A DNA stretch of 64,000 bases from Euborellia annulipes (GCA_023213315.1 JAKCPI010010877.1:151827-215826); one strand, 5' to 3'. Counted from the stretch's first letter, positions 11,758 to 22,883 are shown. Notes: generated by a model from the sequence alone, not told the origin. Made by a program: numbers and translations.

Positions 11758-12686
11758 AACCGAATTAGCGAATTTATAAATATAGATTTATTAATACTTC
11801 CGTTACATGCTTGCGGCTTTGAATACTTTATTTTTCTTTTCAATAGTTTTCTTCAATAAAAAAAAGGATTGGCTGCGCTTCCCCAAGGCTATATAAATGC
11901 ATACAAATTAAATACAATTTTATTTGACCTATGATCCTAAATTTTGCATACTTTTGACCACATCTAAATATTTTACTTTCGCTTTTATTTCCAAATCATA
12001 TTTTTTTTCTCTCTCTAATGGTTACTGATGTTGATGCATTCCATAAATTGAAAAAAAATTGCCTCTGGGAGGTCCAGGGGGGACCCCCTCACCACCTCCT
12101 TATTTATATTCCCCACTGGGGGTTGTTAAACTATAAAAACCTTTTCTGCTAGAATTGATAGTTACATCATTTTTATTCCTTCTGGAATTTCGTTTACCTG
12201 GGAGTCATGTTTTCTAGTACCGTATCAAATTAATTAAATTCACCTTCAATCGATTTATCGAAATTCAATATTAATGGTTTCAAGATTTTAATCAGAGCCT
12301 TTTAGGTGGAATTTTTTTTTTTATATATATTCAATTTAAATTTATAAGTTAGTTGAGTGAAATAATTTTACTATCGAATTCCGATAACACAATTCAAATG
12401 AATGCAACCAAGGAGTACATAAATATCAATTGAAAAAAAATTAGGTGTGTGCCTTTCAACACTCGACCTGCTTAAAATTAATAGAAAATTGACCTTTTCA
12501 CCTTGCGTTGTTTTTTTTTTTTAATTAATTATAAAGGTGGGATTTTCAAAATAACAGATGGTTTTGAAAAGTATTTTTTTGAATTTTGAGCGTAGGAAAT
12601 TTGGACCCACCTTAATGTAAATTAATTTTTTTTTTAACACAACAATAATTTAAAAACTAAAATCTTAGGCTAATAAATATTTTTCT
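11758..12686. other. AT-rich with one short GC island
   Basis: A 60-bp GC-rich stretch at about 12060-12125 (GGGAGGTCCAGGGGGGACCC, then CCCACTGGGGG) stands out. Otherwise AT-rich single-copy sequence with no gene. Confidence 0.4.
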
Positions 12687-12773
12687 TTAATTAATATTTG
12701 TTGAAAAAATTTAAAATCCTAATAATATTAATAATCTTTATTTATTTACATAATAATTCATTTTATTTTTCAT

Positions 12774-13331
12774 TTTTACTTTCTAAAAGTAGCCTATTGG
12801 TTTTATTTCAAAATTTTGATGAATTTGAGGTCTACTAAGTCCAAAATAGTGGGTCCCATCAAAATGGTCTGTCTGTCTGTGATCAAAATAATATGTGAAA
12901 AAGGCTGAAATTTTATATTCAAATTAAGTACCTTACTGAGGCTTCAAAATAAGCTTTCATATAAAATCGGCCCAAAAATACTAGTACTTTGCTGATGTAC
13001 TTTTTCAGTTTTTTTTTCGATTTCCTAAAAATTCTTTCTAATAATTTTGATTAAAATTCATAAATCAATTATTTATTACTTCCTCTTTAAAATGTATATT
13101 TTCATTTCGCCCACGAAATTGTGTGAAGCTCACTTTACTTCTGTACTTCATAGGGAAAGCAATTGCTTTCGTAACAAAATATAAATATTTTTCTATGTTT
13201 ATAAATTTTACATTTTGAATTTTGATATATGTCGAAACAAAAAATCTGGTGTGTTAAGCACAGAACACGACTTTCAAACACCCAAGCTAAGAGTAAGTTG
13301 TGCCCCGTTCATCATGTCACACCAGATTTTA
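12774..13331 (+). repeat. family A copy 8, nearly full length
   Basis: Left end reduced to TTTTTACTTTCTAAAAGTA, its AT loop lost. The body is complete, with a near-perfect central palindrome (AAATACTAGTACTTT). The right hairpin is complete: AAAAATCTGGTGTG ... TGTCACACCAGATTTT, with inner CACAGAACACGACTTTC. Confidence 0.85.
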
Positions 13332-13421
13332 TTTTAATTAATATTTATTGAAAAAAATTTAAAATTTAATAATATTAATAATCTTTATTTATTTACATAA
13401 TAATTCATTTTATTTTACATT

Positions 13422-13960
13422 TTTATTTTCTAAAAGTAACATGTCAAAAATTCGATGTCAAGATTTTGATGTAAATACATGTTTTGAGGTCTTTGAGTCC
13501 AAAAAATTGGGTCCCGTAAAATGGTCTATCAGTGTGTGTTCAATTTAAAGCATGAAGTTATTAAGATAGGAGGCTGAAACTTTATCTTTAAGTTACCCAT
13601 AAGCTTCTGAACAAAATCGTCCAAAGAATACTAATACTTTACTTTTGTACTTTTTCAGTTTTTTTCGATTTTCTAAAAATTCGCTTAAACAATTTGGATT
13701 AAAATTTATAAATCTTTTTTTGATGCTCTTTAAAATGTATATTCTCATTTTTCCTTCTTCTTTTGAAGCTCAATGACTCTTGTATTTCATAGAAGGAATG
13801 GTAACAAAATATATTTTTCCGTTTATAAATTTCGCATCTTGAATCCAATTGACTAAATATATATCGACACAAAAAAATCTGGTGTGACAAGCACAGAACA
13901 CACCTTTCAACTACCATTAAGAGGAAATTGTGTGCGGTGCGACCAATCACTCCAGATTTT
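13422..13960 (+). repeat. family A copy 9, nearly full length
   Basis: Same shortened left end as copy 8. The body is complete and the right hairpin runs AAAAAATCTGGTGTGACAAG ... CAATCACTCCAGATTTT. An 83-codon minus-strand frame lies wholly within the repeat and is not a gene. Confidence 0.85.
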
Positions 13961-14454
13961 AATCTTTGTTATATAATTTATTATTAAAAAAAAAAAAAAC
14001 TTCATTCATGATTGATAAATAAATAAATTCTTCAATATAAACCTTAATCAAGTATGATGGCTAAATTAATTAGTCTTGGATTACTTGTTCAAAGCAACAG
14101 TGAAACAGTCGAGGGGTGTACTTGAGAACGGGACCCTTTGATCTCAATTGCTTTCATATATAAGTTAATTTTATCAAATTGGCTTCCTATTATTAAATTT
14201 TTTTTTTTTTTTTTTTTGTTTTCAAAAATAATTGTTTATTTAAATTGATGTTTTTTTTATGTTATGTTTTACGTAGGAATTTCTATTATTTATAAAAAGT
14301 CTAGTCTCAAGAAGTCGATTGGATTGAAAAAGATAGGGTCAAATACTTTACCCTACGGGACTATCAATTTGGAAAATGAAAATTAGATGTTATAGGCTTA
14401 AAAAAAGCGAAAGAATGTTTTTTATATTGCCATGGTTAAGAAAACTTTATTTAT
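13961..14454. other. AT-rich, nothing recognised
   Basis: A15 and T18 runs and single-copy AT-rich sequence. Confidence 0.4.
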
Positions 14455-14946
14455 AAAAATTTGGTGTGATAATCGCACAGCGCCGGTAATTGAAAGATGT
14501 GTTCTATACTTGTCACACCAGATTTTTTGTTTCGATATATTGGAATTAAAGATATAAAATTTATAATCATATTTATATCGGGTATATGGCTTTTTTTCCT
14601 ATTAAGTACAAGAATAAAGTATGTTTCAAACAATTTTGAAAGCAAAATGAGAATATACATTTTAAAGAAAATCTAAAACATAATTGATTTATGAATTTTA
14701 ATCAAAATCGTTGAAGCGAATTTTAAGAAAATCGAAAAAAACTGAAATAGTACATCAATAAAGTACTAGTACTTTTTAGCCAATTTTGTTTAAAAGCTGT
14801 ATTTTCTCACTTCAGGCGGGTGATTAACTTAAATATAAAATTTCAATCTCCTAACTCTTTTTGTTCTTGAGATATTTTGTTCATTTTGCGGGACCCTCTT
14901 TATTGGACTCAGGGGACCTCAAAATTTCGACATGAATTAAGTAAAA
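14455..14946 (-). repeat. family A copy 10
   Basis: Right hairpin AAAAATTTGGTGTGAT ... TTGTCACACCAGATTTT, central palindrome AAAGTACTAGTACTTT perfect, left end lost after GACATGAATT. Shares the variant 'GGGACCCTCTTTATTGGACT' with copy 11, marking a subfamily. Confidence 0.8.
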
Positions 14947-15673
14947 ATCTTGAAGATAATCTAATTTCTTCTCTCTATCATTAATAATATATATATTTTT
15001 TTTTTCAATAGAAATGATTTCCTCTTCTCTTATTTAAATAAATGGCAAGCTCACCCTATCATTATCCAAGAAGCCGTTGCCCTAAGGGGGATGGAACTTT
15101 GACCAATGGCGAAATCCCCGCATCCCAATCAATTGTGTGTAGAGAGAGAGAGAGAAAGAGGCTTAAGGCATCTCTACACCGAATGGTTGAGGGTAGAGCG
15201 CAACAAAACGGCCCCACCGCGTTAACGAGCACCAGGGAATCCCCGTATATATATATATATATACACAAATTCGCACACAAACGGTCGTCCATTTACATTC
15301 CCGTGGCATTATCCTCCTCAGTCTACGCCTACGCCCTCGGCGGCGCATGAAATTATTCTTTACACACGCCATTAAACGTTTTCTACTCTGACTTTTTCGG
15401 TGTCTCTCTCTCTGTGTGTGTATATCTTCTGAAAATGCTCTGCGCAAAGTCTAAATCATGGGACGTCAACCAACCCATCTGCTAGCTTTAACCCAAACGT
15501 TGCTAATCTTTTTATTGCGTTATAATTACATTTATGGGTGTTAAGTCAACTGTATATATATTTTATTACGCTATTTAAATTTTTCTCATTAAAGGTGAAT
15601 TGTATTTCTTTTTCTGCAATTTTCTTAAGAAAGATTTTGTATTATGGAATTGTTTAATTATAGACCCCATTTT
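14947..15673. other. GC-richer island 15040-15480, overlapping frames but no gene recognised
   Basis: Long frames exist on both strands over the same bases (15042-15350 plus; 15062-15292 and 15163-15447 minus). They include (GA)n at 15141-15155 and (TA)n at 15245-15262. Two-strand openness fits composition. The unique GC-rich sequence (GGCATCTCTACACCGAATGG; CGCCCTCGGCGGCGCATG) could be an untranslated exon or regulatory element. Confidence 0.4.
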
Positions 15674-16125
15674 GTATGTGTTCTATGCTTGTCACACCAG
15701 ATTTTTTGTGTCGATTGAAATTAAAGATTTGTTACAATGGCTTTATTTCCTATTAAGTACAAGAGTAAAGTGTGTTTCAAACAATATTGAAAGCAAAATG
15801 AGAATATACATTTTAAAGAAAATCTAAAAAATAATTGATTTATGAATTTTAATCAAAATTGTTAGAGCGGAATTTTGAGAAATTCAAAAAAACTGAAAAA
15901 GTTCATCAGTAAAATACTAGTACTTTTTGATCGATTTTGTTTAAAAGCTTATTTTCACGCTTCATGGTGGGTAATTAACTTAAATATAAAATCTCAATCT
16001 TCTAGCTCTTTTTGTTCTTGAGATATTTTGTTCATTTTGCGGGACCCTCTTTATTGGACTCAGGGGACCTCAAAATCTCGACATCGAATTTTGACATGAA
16101 TTCAGTACTTTCTATCTATATATTA
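15674..16125 (-). repeat. family A copy 11
   Basis: One arm of the right hairpin (CTTGTCACACCAGATTTTTT), full body, central region AAATACTAGTACTTT, left end degraded after AGTACTTTCTATCTATATA. Same subfamily as copy 10. Confidence 0.8.
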
Positions 16126-16394
16126 TTTATTAATAATACAACGTTTCGACTACTTATTCTGCAGACGTTTGTACTATTACTGTGCACCGCTCCGACTAAA
16201 GCGAACTAACCTCTAAAAGACACCTACGTGAAGTTAGTAGCATTTTATATTCAATGAAATTTGAAAGAGCGATTTTTTTAATGAATCGATGCAGGTCCCA
16301 AGACTTCTGATAACTATTACCACATGCAACCAGGAAGAAAAAGGGAAAAAACAAATTTAAGGTTGAGGAAAGGTTTAAAAAAGATTAGCAAATC

Positions 16395-16605
16395 CGGGCA
16401 GTTCGGGTGATCTGATCCAGCTGATGCAAAGGAATTAGCGATCCGAACATAGATGAGAACAAAAAAGCTTTCGACCCTCATCCCTCTTTTGATTTGGATA
16501 GCGATCCAGATCCAAGACTCTTCAAAGAAAAGGATTCCGATCCAGATACAAAAATCCTGGATCTGATTGGATATTTGATTTTAATCCAATCCCTTCCTTG
16601 GTAGG
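16395..16605. repeat. family H copy, GATCC-rhythmic
   Basis: Dense GATCC/GGATC words: CTTTTGATTTGGATAGCGAT, GATCCAGATCC, AAAAGGATTCCGATCCAGAT, AATCCTGGATCTGAT. The order matches 45850-46125. Ends were not resolved. Confidence 0.65.
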
Positions 16606-16645
16606 AGAAATATGGGCTACATACGTCATATGCAAGTATTGCTAT

Positions 16646-16720
16646 TATGTCGAAAATTTGATGTCGATTTTTCATGGATATACTACCCCTTGAGTCCAAA
16701 AAAAGTGGGTCCCGCAACAC
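16646..16720 (+). repeat. family A fragment (copy 12)
   Basis: ATGTCGAAAATTTGATGTCG to TGAGTCCAAAAAAAGTGGGT only. Bases 16721-16998 are single-copy with no feature seen. Confidence 0.75.
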
Positions 16721-16998
16721 TAGCTATTGAAATTTTCTTCCCTAAACATAAGATTTATTTGATTGACGACCATTTGGGCGTTTCTATTTTATTCAAAACA
16801 ATAATTTATTTATTATTAATTAATTAAACCCATTTCATTTTCACCTTGGACCACCCATTGAGATCCCACTTGAGAGCAGCAGCTTCTGTTCTTGAAATGA
16901 GTGCTCTTAAGGAATTGATTCTGACAAGCCTCAACTCATACTCAAGAAATTCATTCATTAAACAATTAACCAAATAAAATTGGAAAAGGATTTGTATA

Positions 16999-17495
16999 AA
17001 ACAAATCTGGTGTGACTGATCGCACTATCTTAATTGAAAGTTGTGATTCTGTGCTTGTCGCACCAGATATATTTAATTCCCGATAGTACTGCAGTATATT
17101 AGAATTCAAGATTTTATTACATTATGGCTTCCTATAAAGTACAAGAGTAAAATTTGCTTCAAACAGGAAATGAGTATATACATTTTAAATAAGATCTAAA
17201 AAATGATTTATGAATTTTAATCAAAATCATTAGAGCGAATTTTGAGAAAAAAAAGTACATCAGTAAAGTACTAGTACTCTGTGGCCGATTTTGTTCAAAA
17301 GCTTCTTGTCACCTACCAGGCGGGTATCTAACTTAAATATAAAATTTCACCCTCTCTTTTTTGTAAATATTTTGTTCACAAACAGCGGGACCTACTTTTT
17401 TGGACTTAGCGGATCTCAAATCGCGTATATCCATCAAAATCTTGACATCAAATTTTTGACATGAATCCAATACTTTCTCTCTATATATATATAAA
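16999..17495 (-). repeat. family A copy 13, left end interrupted by a foldback
   Basis: Right hairpin AAACAAATCTGGTGTGACTG ... TGCTTGTCGCACCAGAT, central palindrome AAAGTACTAGTACTCT. The left-end hairpin is split: TTTCTCTCTATATATATATA stops at 17495 and TATATAGCTAGGTAAG resumes at about 17735, on the far side of the foldback. Confidence 0.8.
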
Positions 17496-17504
17496 TACTT
17501 CCCG

Positions 17505-17720
17505 ATGATTAAAAATGATCGTGGGATACACGCCCGCAGCAGGTCTGCATAGTGAACCTTGAGGGACACACAGGACCCGCACCAGAGACACACATTTTGT
17601 CTCGTCACTTTCAATCTACTGTGTGTGTCCCTGGTGCGGGCGTGTGTATCCCTGTGTCCCTCAAGGTTTACTATGCAGACCTGCTGCGGGCGTGTGTATC
17701 CCTCGATCATTTTTAATCAT
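17505..17720. mobile_element. GC-rich foldback element
   Basis: A 216-bp near-perfect palindrome. The outer arms start ATGATTAAAAATGATCG, continue GGGATACACGCCCGCAGCAG and GTCTGCATAGT, and are mirrored at the right end. Nested inner arms carry CCCGCACCAG.GACACACA. The loop is about 17594-17618. It is far more GC-rich than its host and lies inside the left end of family A copy 13. No coding capacity; frames read through it are by-products of the palindrome. Confidence 0.8.
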
Positions 17721-18702
17721 TTTTACTCGGGTCTATATAGCTAGGTAAGATATAATAATTTATGCAATATCTATGATGTCTCATTTTTAAGGAGGTAGAT
17801 AACAAAGACATCCTTGGTCTTGGCCCGTTTGATCGTTAAAGTGACCACGATGTCAAACCGAGTGAATTATTAGATCTTGGACGAAAGCGAGACACATAGA
17901 GAGAGAGAAAGAAAAAAAAAATTGTGTGCTCGACAATTTTTCGAGTGGGTAAAGTTCACAGAGTTGTCAAAGAAAAACAGTGAACTTGCGGGAAAAAAAT
18001 AATAAGAGGGCGGCGGCGAGTAAGAATGTAAGAATGACAAAAGAAAAGGAAAAAAAAAGCGGAAAAGATACGTGCGAATAGAAATAGAAGTAAGAATCAA
18101 GTTGATTCCCCCCCCCCGCCCCCCCTCCACTCCCCTTTTTTTCTTCAAGAGCTCTGACGCCATTATAGAATTTCGTCAGAACTTATCGATTCTTTTTTTT
18201 TTTTTTGGAGTAGTTCAATAAAAATTTTCTGTTTGCATTATTAATTCATCAATCTTTATTTTTTTCTAGTAAAAAACTTTTCCAAATAATAAATATGAGA
18301 TTTTTTTTTTTATTCTCCCTCATCCCTTTTAACGTTCCCTTTCTCAATACGGAGACTTTTATTCCCAAGCCAGGAAATGATGGCTATTTATTTGATTAAC
18401 GAATCCTTTTAAGCAGCGTGGACAGTGTGTGGGGGAGGAGGGGAAAAAAAAACGCACGATAACTTTGAGACGTGCCAAGCGAGCGAGCAAAATCCCGTCG
18501 GGGGTAGGTGCCAAAAAGAAAAAAAAAATACAGGACAGGTACGCTATTTAAGAAAAAGGAAAGGACAGGGATAAGAAATTTAATCTTGGAAAGATATAAA
18601 AAAATTTGACGTTAAAATAACAATTTAAAAAAAAAATGAAAAGAGATACTTAGTTGAGGTTATTCTTTAATAAATACGCTGACAATATAGTCTGTATTGT
18701 GC
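17721..18702. other. intergenic or intronic, purine-rich and GC-richer stretches
   Basis: 17870-18165 is purine-rich on the plus strand, which opens a Phe/Ser-rich minus-strand frame that is not credible as a protein. 18400-18545 is a unique island (GCGAGCGAGCAAAATCCCGT). No gene recognised. Confidence 0.4.
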
Positions 18703-19495
18703 AAAAATCTGGTGTGATTGATCGCACAGTACGCAACTTTGTCTGTCAGTAATTGAAAGTTGTGTTCTGTGCTTGTCACACCAGATTTTTTGTGTAAATA
18801 TACAGTTGAAATATTAGAATTCAAGATGTAACATTTATAAACATTTTATTACCATGGCCTTCTTTCTTATGAAGTACAAGAATAAAGTGTACAGTGAAGT
18901 TCAATATTAAGTCCCACCCATGCGTTTTCAACTTGTGATTATTTCATTGTTAAAATAAAAAAAAAGAAAATCTTTATTGGAAATTTTCTAGTTTTGAACC
19001 ATGAAAGTTTCCATTAAAAAATATATATTATCTTTTTAAAAACATTGAAATAATCACAAGTAGAAAACGCATGGGTGGGACTTAATATTGTCCCTCACTG
19101 TACTTCAAATAATTTTGAAAACAAAATGAGAATATACATTTGAAATAGTATCTTAACAATAGTTGATTTATCAATTTTAATCAAAATCGTTAGAACGAAT
19201 TTTGAGAAAATCAGAAAAAACGAAAAAAAGTACATCAGTAAAGTACTAGTACTTTTTTGCCAATTTTGTTCAAAAGCTGAATTTCTCGCCTCATGCGGGT
19301 GTTTAACTTAAATATAAAATTTCAGCCTCGTAGCTCAATAATTTCATGCTTTAAATTGAATACATACAGACACCATTTTAAGGGACCCACTTTTTTGGAC
19401 TCAAATCATGTATTTACACAAAATCCCGACATCAAATTTTCGACATGAATACATTCTCTTTATATAGTCTATATATAGTTTAGAGAAAGTAAAAA
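18703..19495 (-). repeat. family A copy 14, full length, carrying a nested MITE
   Basis: The best right hairpin in the window (18703-18791): outer AAAAATCTGGTGTGA against TCACACCAGATTTTT, inner GCACAG.ACGCAACTTT against AAAGTTGTGTTCTGTGC. Body complete, central palindrome AAAGTACTAGTACTTT perfect, left hairpin ATTCTCTTTATATAG ... TAGAGAAAGTA. A 209-bp MITE interrupts it at 18892. Without the MITE the element is about 580 bp. Confidence 0.9.
18892..19100. mobile_element. TA-flanked MITE, Tc1/mariner type
   Basis: Inverted ends of about 54 bp beginning CAGTGA; the shared core is AATATTAAGTCCCACCCATG followed by CGTTTTC and CTTGTGATTATTTCA. It is flanked by TA on both sides (18890-18891 and 19101-19102), and removing it with one TA restores the host family A sequence. 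No transposase is present, so it is non-autonomous. Confidence 0.9.
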
Positions 19496-19846
19496 AATGA
19501 AATGAATGATTCAATATTTATGTTGAGACGTGTTAACATGTGTGTTAAATAAACGAACCCATTATTCACCACCACAGATAGATTCTATCTATTTTGATTA
19601 TTGGAATAAATGATCTATATCTATCTCTCTCTTCTCATTCAATAGTGAAATTTGCAATTACGTATTCCATTAATCTATTTCCAATTATTCACCTATCTAT
19701 ACATACAAATCCAAAACAAGGATTTAAACTTTTACATATTTGGTTAACATGCTTTTGCAATTATTTAATTTTCACTGATAATTAAATAAATATTTTTAGG
19801 AATATTGAAATCGCGTTAAAGAGTTAATAGAAAATATATTTTTTAA
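19496..19846. other. AT-rich, nothing recognised
   Basis: Single-copy sequence; a short frame at 19594 has no recognisable feature. Confidence 0.4.
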
Positions 19847-20038
19847 TTTCTCTTGCCTAAATATGTATATATAGAGAAAGTATTGGAATGATATCAAAAA
19901 TTTTATGTCGTGATTTTGATGGAAATACAAGTTTTGAGGCTCCCTGAGTCTAAAAAAGTGTCTCTATAAAATAAAGAAAGAAGGTAAAAAGTTACGAAAT
20001 TTTATTTCTAGGTTAGGTACCCCCCCCTTTCACTTGAG
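19847..20038 (+). repeat. family A copy 15, left third only
   Basis: TTTCTCTTGCCTAAATATG, hairpin partner AGAGAAAGTATTGGAA, 'CTCCCTGAGTCTAAAAAAGT', ending in a C8 run. Confidence 0.75.
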
Positions 20039-20053
20039 AGAATTATTTTTTAA

Positions 20054-20371
20054 TAAAACCTAATATTTAGATTATTCTTTTTTTGCATTGCGAAATAATA
20101 GCGTTTCCCTTATAATTCTTATTTTCTCTAACCTATATATACATGTATATAGAAAAAGTGAAAGTATTGGATTCATGTCGAAAATTCGATGTTGAGTTTT
20201 TGATGTCCCCTGAGTCCAAAAAAGTGGGTCCCTCAAAATGTCCTGTCTGTGATAAAAAAAAAAAGTATAAATGAAATTAACTACAAGATTGACAAGCAGA
20301 GAATACAACTTATAATTACTGTAGCTAAGACAAAGTTGTGTGCTGTGTTATCAATCACACCAGACTTTTTA
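20054..20371 (+). repeat. segmental duplication containing family A copy 16, partner 53379-53610
   Basis: 20054-20285 is collinear with 53379-53610, including non-A flank (CCTAATATTTAGAT; GCATTGCGAAATA; TAGCGTTTCCCTTATAATTC). The A copy starts at about 20118 (TTATTTTCTCTAACCTATAT). It has an internal deletion that joins 'AATTAACTAC' to the right hairpin (GACAAGCAGAGAATACAACT ... CAATCACACCAGACTTTT). Confidence 0.8.
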
Positions 20372-21116
20372 TTTCCAGACATTAATGTTTTTACAATAAA
20401 TAAAATTTTCCCATTTCTAATTGATTACATGAAAAAGCTGACGATGGGACCACCGTCATCGACCTGCAGGTCATTTTGATCTATTACCATATAAAAAAGA
20501 GATTTTATTCTTTAGAGCCCATTTTTATGACTGCACTCTAAGCCTCTACTCTTATCTTCGTGATAATGAATTTAATGAATTTTTAGTCAACTCTTGGCCT
20601 TCTCCCCCCAGTAATCAATCCCAATCGTAACTGATATTTTTTTGTCGTAAAAATGTTAAAAAAAAAAAATTAACAATTAACTGGTTTGATTACATAAAAT
20701 CTCTATTATTACTACTATATTTATATTATAAAACAGGCTTTTAACGTTGGACCACCTGAGAAATCAGAATCGTCTAACTTTTATAAGTATTCTCGATTTC
20801 ATGGAGCAGGAGAGCTGATATTGTTTGATGAGTGGAGATTTGAGAGTGATGATTTGATTATCAAATTCAAATTATTATTTGGAAGATGTTGAAATGGTGT
20901 ATCTCAATAGTTTTCAAAACTTGATGTATATTTACAGTCCTATTTATTGTTGAGTTTTAGGTGTCAAAATTAATAAATAAAAAAAAAAAAAATTATTTTC
21001 AGAGATATTTTATTGGCTTTCAATTTCCATTGTTTCGGTCCTACAGCCTTCTTAGTTAGAACTTTAAATATAAACATATTTTAAAATAAATATAAACATA
21101 TCATAGATTATAGTTT
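20372..21116. other. AT-rich, nothing recognised
   Basis: A small hairpin TGACGATGG..CACCGTCA at about 20439-20460. Otherwise single-copy AT-rich sequence without a gene. Confidence 0.4.
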
Positions 21117-21555
21117 TTCCTTATTAATTTTAATATTGTATTTATATTGTTTTGAGTTTGGTTTTCATATTATATTGATTTTGCTTTTGTTTTGCCTTTT
21201 TATTGTATTCATTTTGATTTTATTGTGCTTTTTAAGGTATTAATTTTGCTTTCGTTTTATTTTTATATTGTATTAATTTTGCTTTTTATTGTAGTAATTT
21301 TGGTCTTGTTTCCTTTTTATTGTATTAATTTTGCTTTTGTTTTCCTTTTTCATTGTATTAATTTTGATTTTATTGTTCTTTTTATTGTATTATTTTTACT
21401 TTCGTTTTATTTTTATATTGTATTAATTTTGCTTTTTATTGTAGTAATTTTGGTCTTAATTTCCTTTTTATTGTATTAATTTTGATTTTATTGTGCTTGT
21501 TATTGTATTAATTTTGCTTTCGTTTTGTTTTTATATTGTATTAATTTTGTACTGT
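21117..21555. repeat. T-rich minisatellite with higher-order structure
   Basis: Short units of the type TTTTATTGTATTAATTTTG are repeated about 17 times with T-rich spacers. A longer block (CTTTCGTTTTATTTTTATAT through TAGTAATTTTGGTCTT) recurs about 159 bp apart (from about 21248 and 21407) and partly again at about 21518. The 95-codon frame it opens (Phe/Leu/Ile/Val only) is a product of the repeat. Confidence 0.9.
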
Positions 21556-21639
21556 GTATATTAATTTGAGAAATAAGTATTTTGTAGAAGTTTTGGCCGA
21601 ATGGCGTGAGGCTAAACATAATTTAAAAAAAAACATATA

Positions 21640-21870
21640 TAAACATATGCAAATTTTATATACAAAGAATTTCGCAACATATACAATCATCACATAATAA
21701 TGATGGTGTCTAACTTTATAGAAATGATTGTATATGTTGCTAACTTCATTGCATATAAAATGTTAATAACATCACGTAAGTTGCCCCTTAGAGATTAGTT
21801 CAATTGAATCAGAGCAAGTGATAGTACTTGAAAACGACTGCAAAATAAGTAGCCGAAACGTTTAATAATT
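21640..21870. repeat. inverted repeat followed by a CCGAAACG motif
   Basis: Arms GCAACATATACAATCAT and its reverse complement (about 21675 and 21726), with outer partial pairing of ATGCAAATTTTATAT. At 21838-21865 CTGCAAAATAAGTAG precedes CCGAAACGTTT. A similar word, CTGCAGAATAAGTAGTCGAA, is on the minus strand at about 16165-16140. Related to family G but without the full CTGANGA core. Confidence 0.5.
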
Positions 21871-22128
21871 AATTACTACAAATAATTATAAACTTTCGTA
21901 ATAAAAATAAATCATATAGCGTTCCGGAGCAACTGGCATATATTTCCAAATTTTAATTTCACTTGTCAATGGAACGCCGATAATAAAATCGAAAACAACA
22001 ATTCGGTTCTTTGTAATTGTAGAAAATATAAGAAATTTGATTAGTTGGCAGGTGTCAATATATCTCTGCTCTATTTAATAAAACTTCAGTACAGGGCTCT
22101 CACCAGTGTCATTTCTAGTATTAAGACG
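21871..22128. other. AT-rich, nothing recognised
   Basis: Contains 'AGCGTTCCGGAGCAACTGGC' and, 70 bp on, a short inverse (GGAACGCC). No gene. Confidence 0.35.
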
Positions 22129-22297
22129 TTTTACTTTCTCTTACCTATATATTTTATATTGAAAGAAAATATTGGATTTATGTCAAAAATTTTATGTCGA
22201 AATTTTAATGAAACGTGTTTTGAGATCCCCTGAGTCCAAAAAAAAAAAAAAATGGGTCCCACAAAAATGGTCTGTATGTCAGTGCGTGTTTTTGAGA
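22129..22297 (+). repeat. family A copy 17, left end only
   Basis: TTTTACTTTCTCTTACCTAT ... GAAAGAAAATATTGG, then 'CCCTGAGTCC' with an expanded A15 run, 'GGGTCCCACAAAAATGGTCT', then lost. Confidence 0.8.
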
Positions 22298-22883
22298 ACA
22301 TTTTCAGTTAGCTCTCAGTCGTCGTTATATGAAATTTTTTAAATTATCTTTAATATCTTCTTTTTTTTTTTATAAACAAATATTTTATGATGTTTCTGAA
22401 ATAGAATGAATTCTTTATTTTCGTTTATTGACGTGTCAGCAGCAATTTTGGTGTGTGGTTATCTCGACAAACCTCTAACGACCCAGTCCGAGAGAGAGAG
22501 AGAGAGTGAGAGATATCGAACATCTCTTGGTCAGAAACATGAAGAGGGAACGCATCTAAAGTAGCCATTGAGCCCCCTCGTATTGAAAGCCCTTCAAGAT
22601 AATCTGCTCGTGTATCTTACAACGCAACAAACAGAGCCGTAAACTCTTCTATCTCGCTTGCTTTATTTTTTTCACTTTCCAACTCAATACAATTCAATGG
22701 ACAGAAGTAAATCAACTACAATGACCTTTTATTTTAATCGCAAAAATAAAATTCCATAAGTGTATATAAAAATAAATCTTTGAAAAGAAAAAAAAATGAC
22801 TTCTTTCTAATCTCGTATTGGCGATGTCGATCGGGCCTTCCCCAACCTCTTGATATCCCAATTGAGAAGATTTACAATTGCAA
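22298..22883. other. intergenic or intronic, GC-richer island 22430-22860
   Basis: Unique sequence with a (GA)n at 22492-22512, 'CGCATCTAAAGTAGCCATTG' and 'GGCGATGTCGATCGGGCCTT'. No open frame of note. Confidence 0.4.

Larger units (their letters stand above)
12687..13960 (+). repeat. tandem duplication of a family A copy plus 85 bp of flank
   Basis: Two units of about 630-650 bp (from 12687 and from 13335). Each begins TAATTAATATTT.TTGAAA, passes through 'AATAATCTTTATTTATTTAC' and enters a forward family A copy. The shared non-A flank shows duplication of a locus, not a second insertion. Confidence 0.85.

Noticed and set aside
15042..15447. 102- and 94-codon frames as genes
   Set aside because: They overlap on opposite strands and cross (GA)n and (TA)n microsatellites.
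17333..17710. 125-codon minus-strand frame as a gene
   Set aside because: It reads through family A copy 13 and the foldback palindrome; its 'LDSCQKFDV' segment is simply the forward translation of family A and recurs at 25878, 36416, 40205 and 56702 with broken surroundings.
21192..21479. 95-codon Phe/Leu/Ile frame as a membrane protein
   Set aside because: It is the translation of a T-rich minisatellite.
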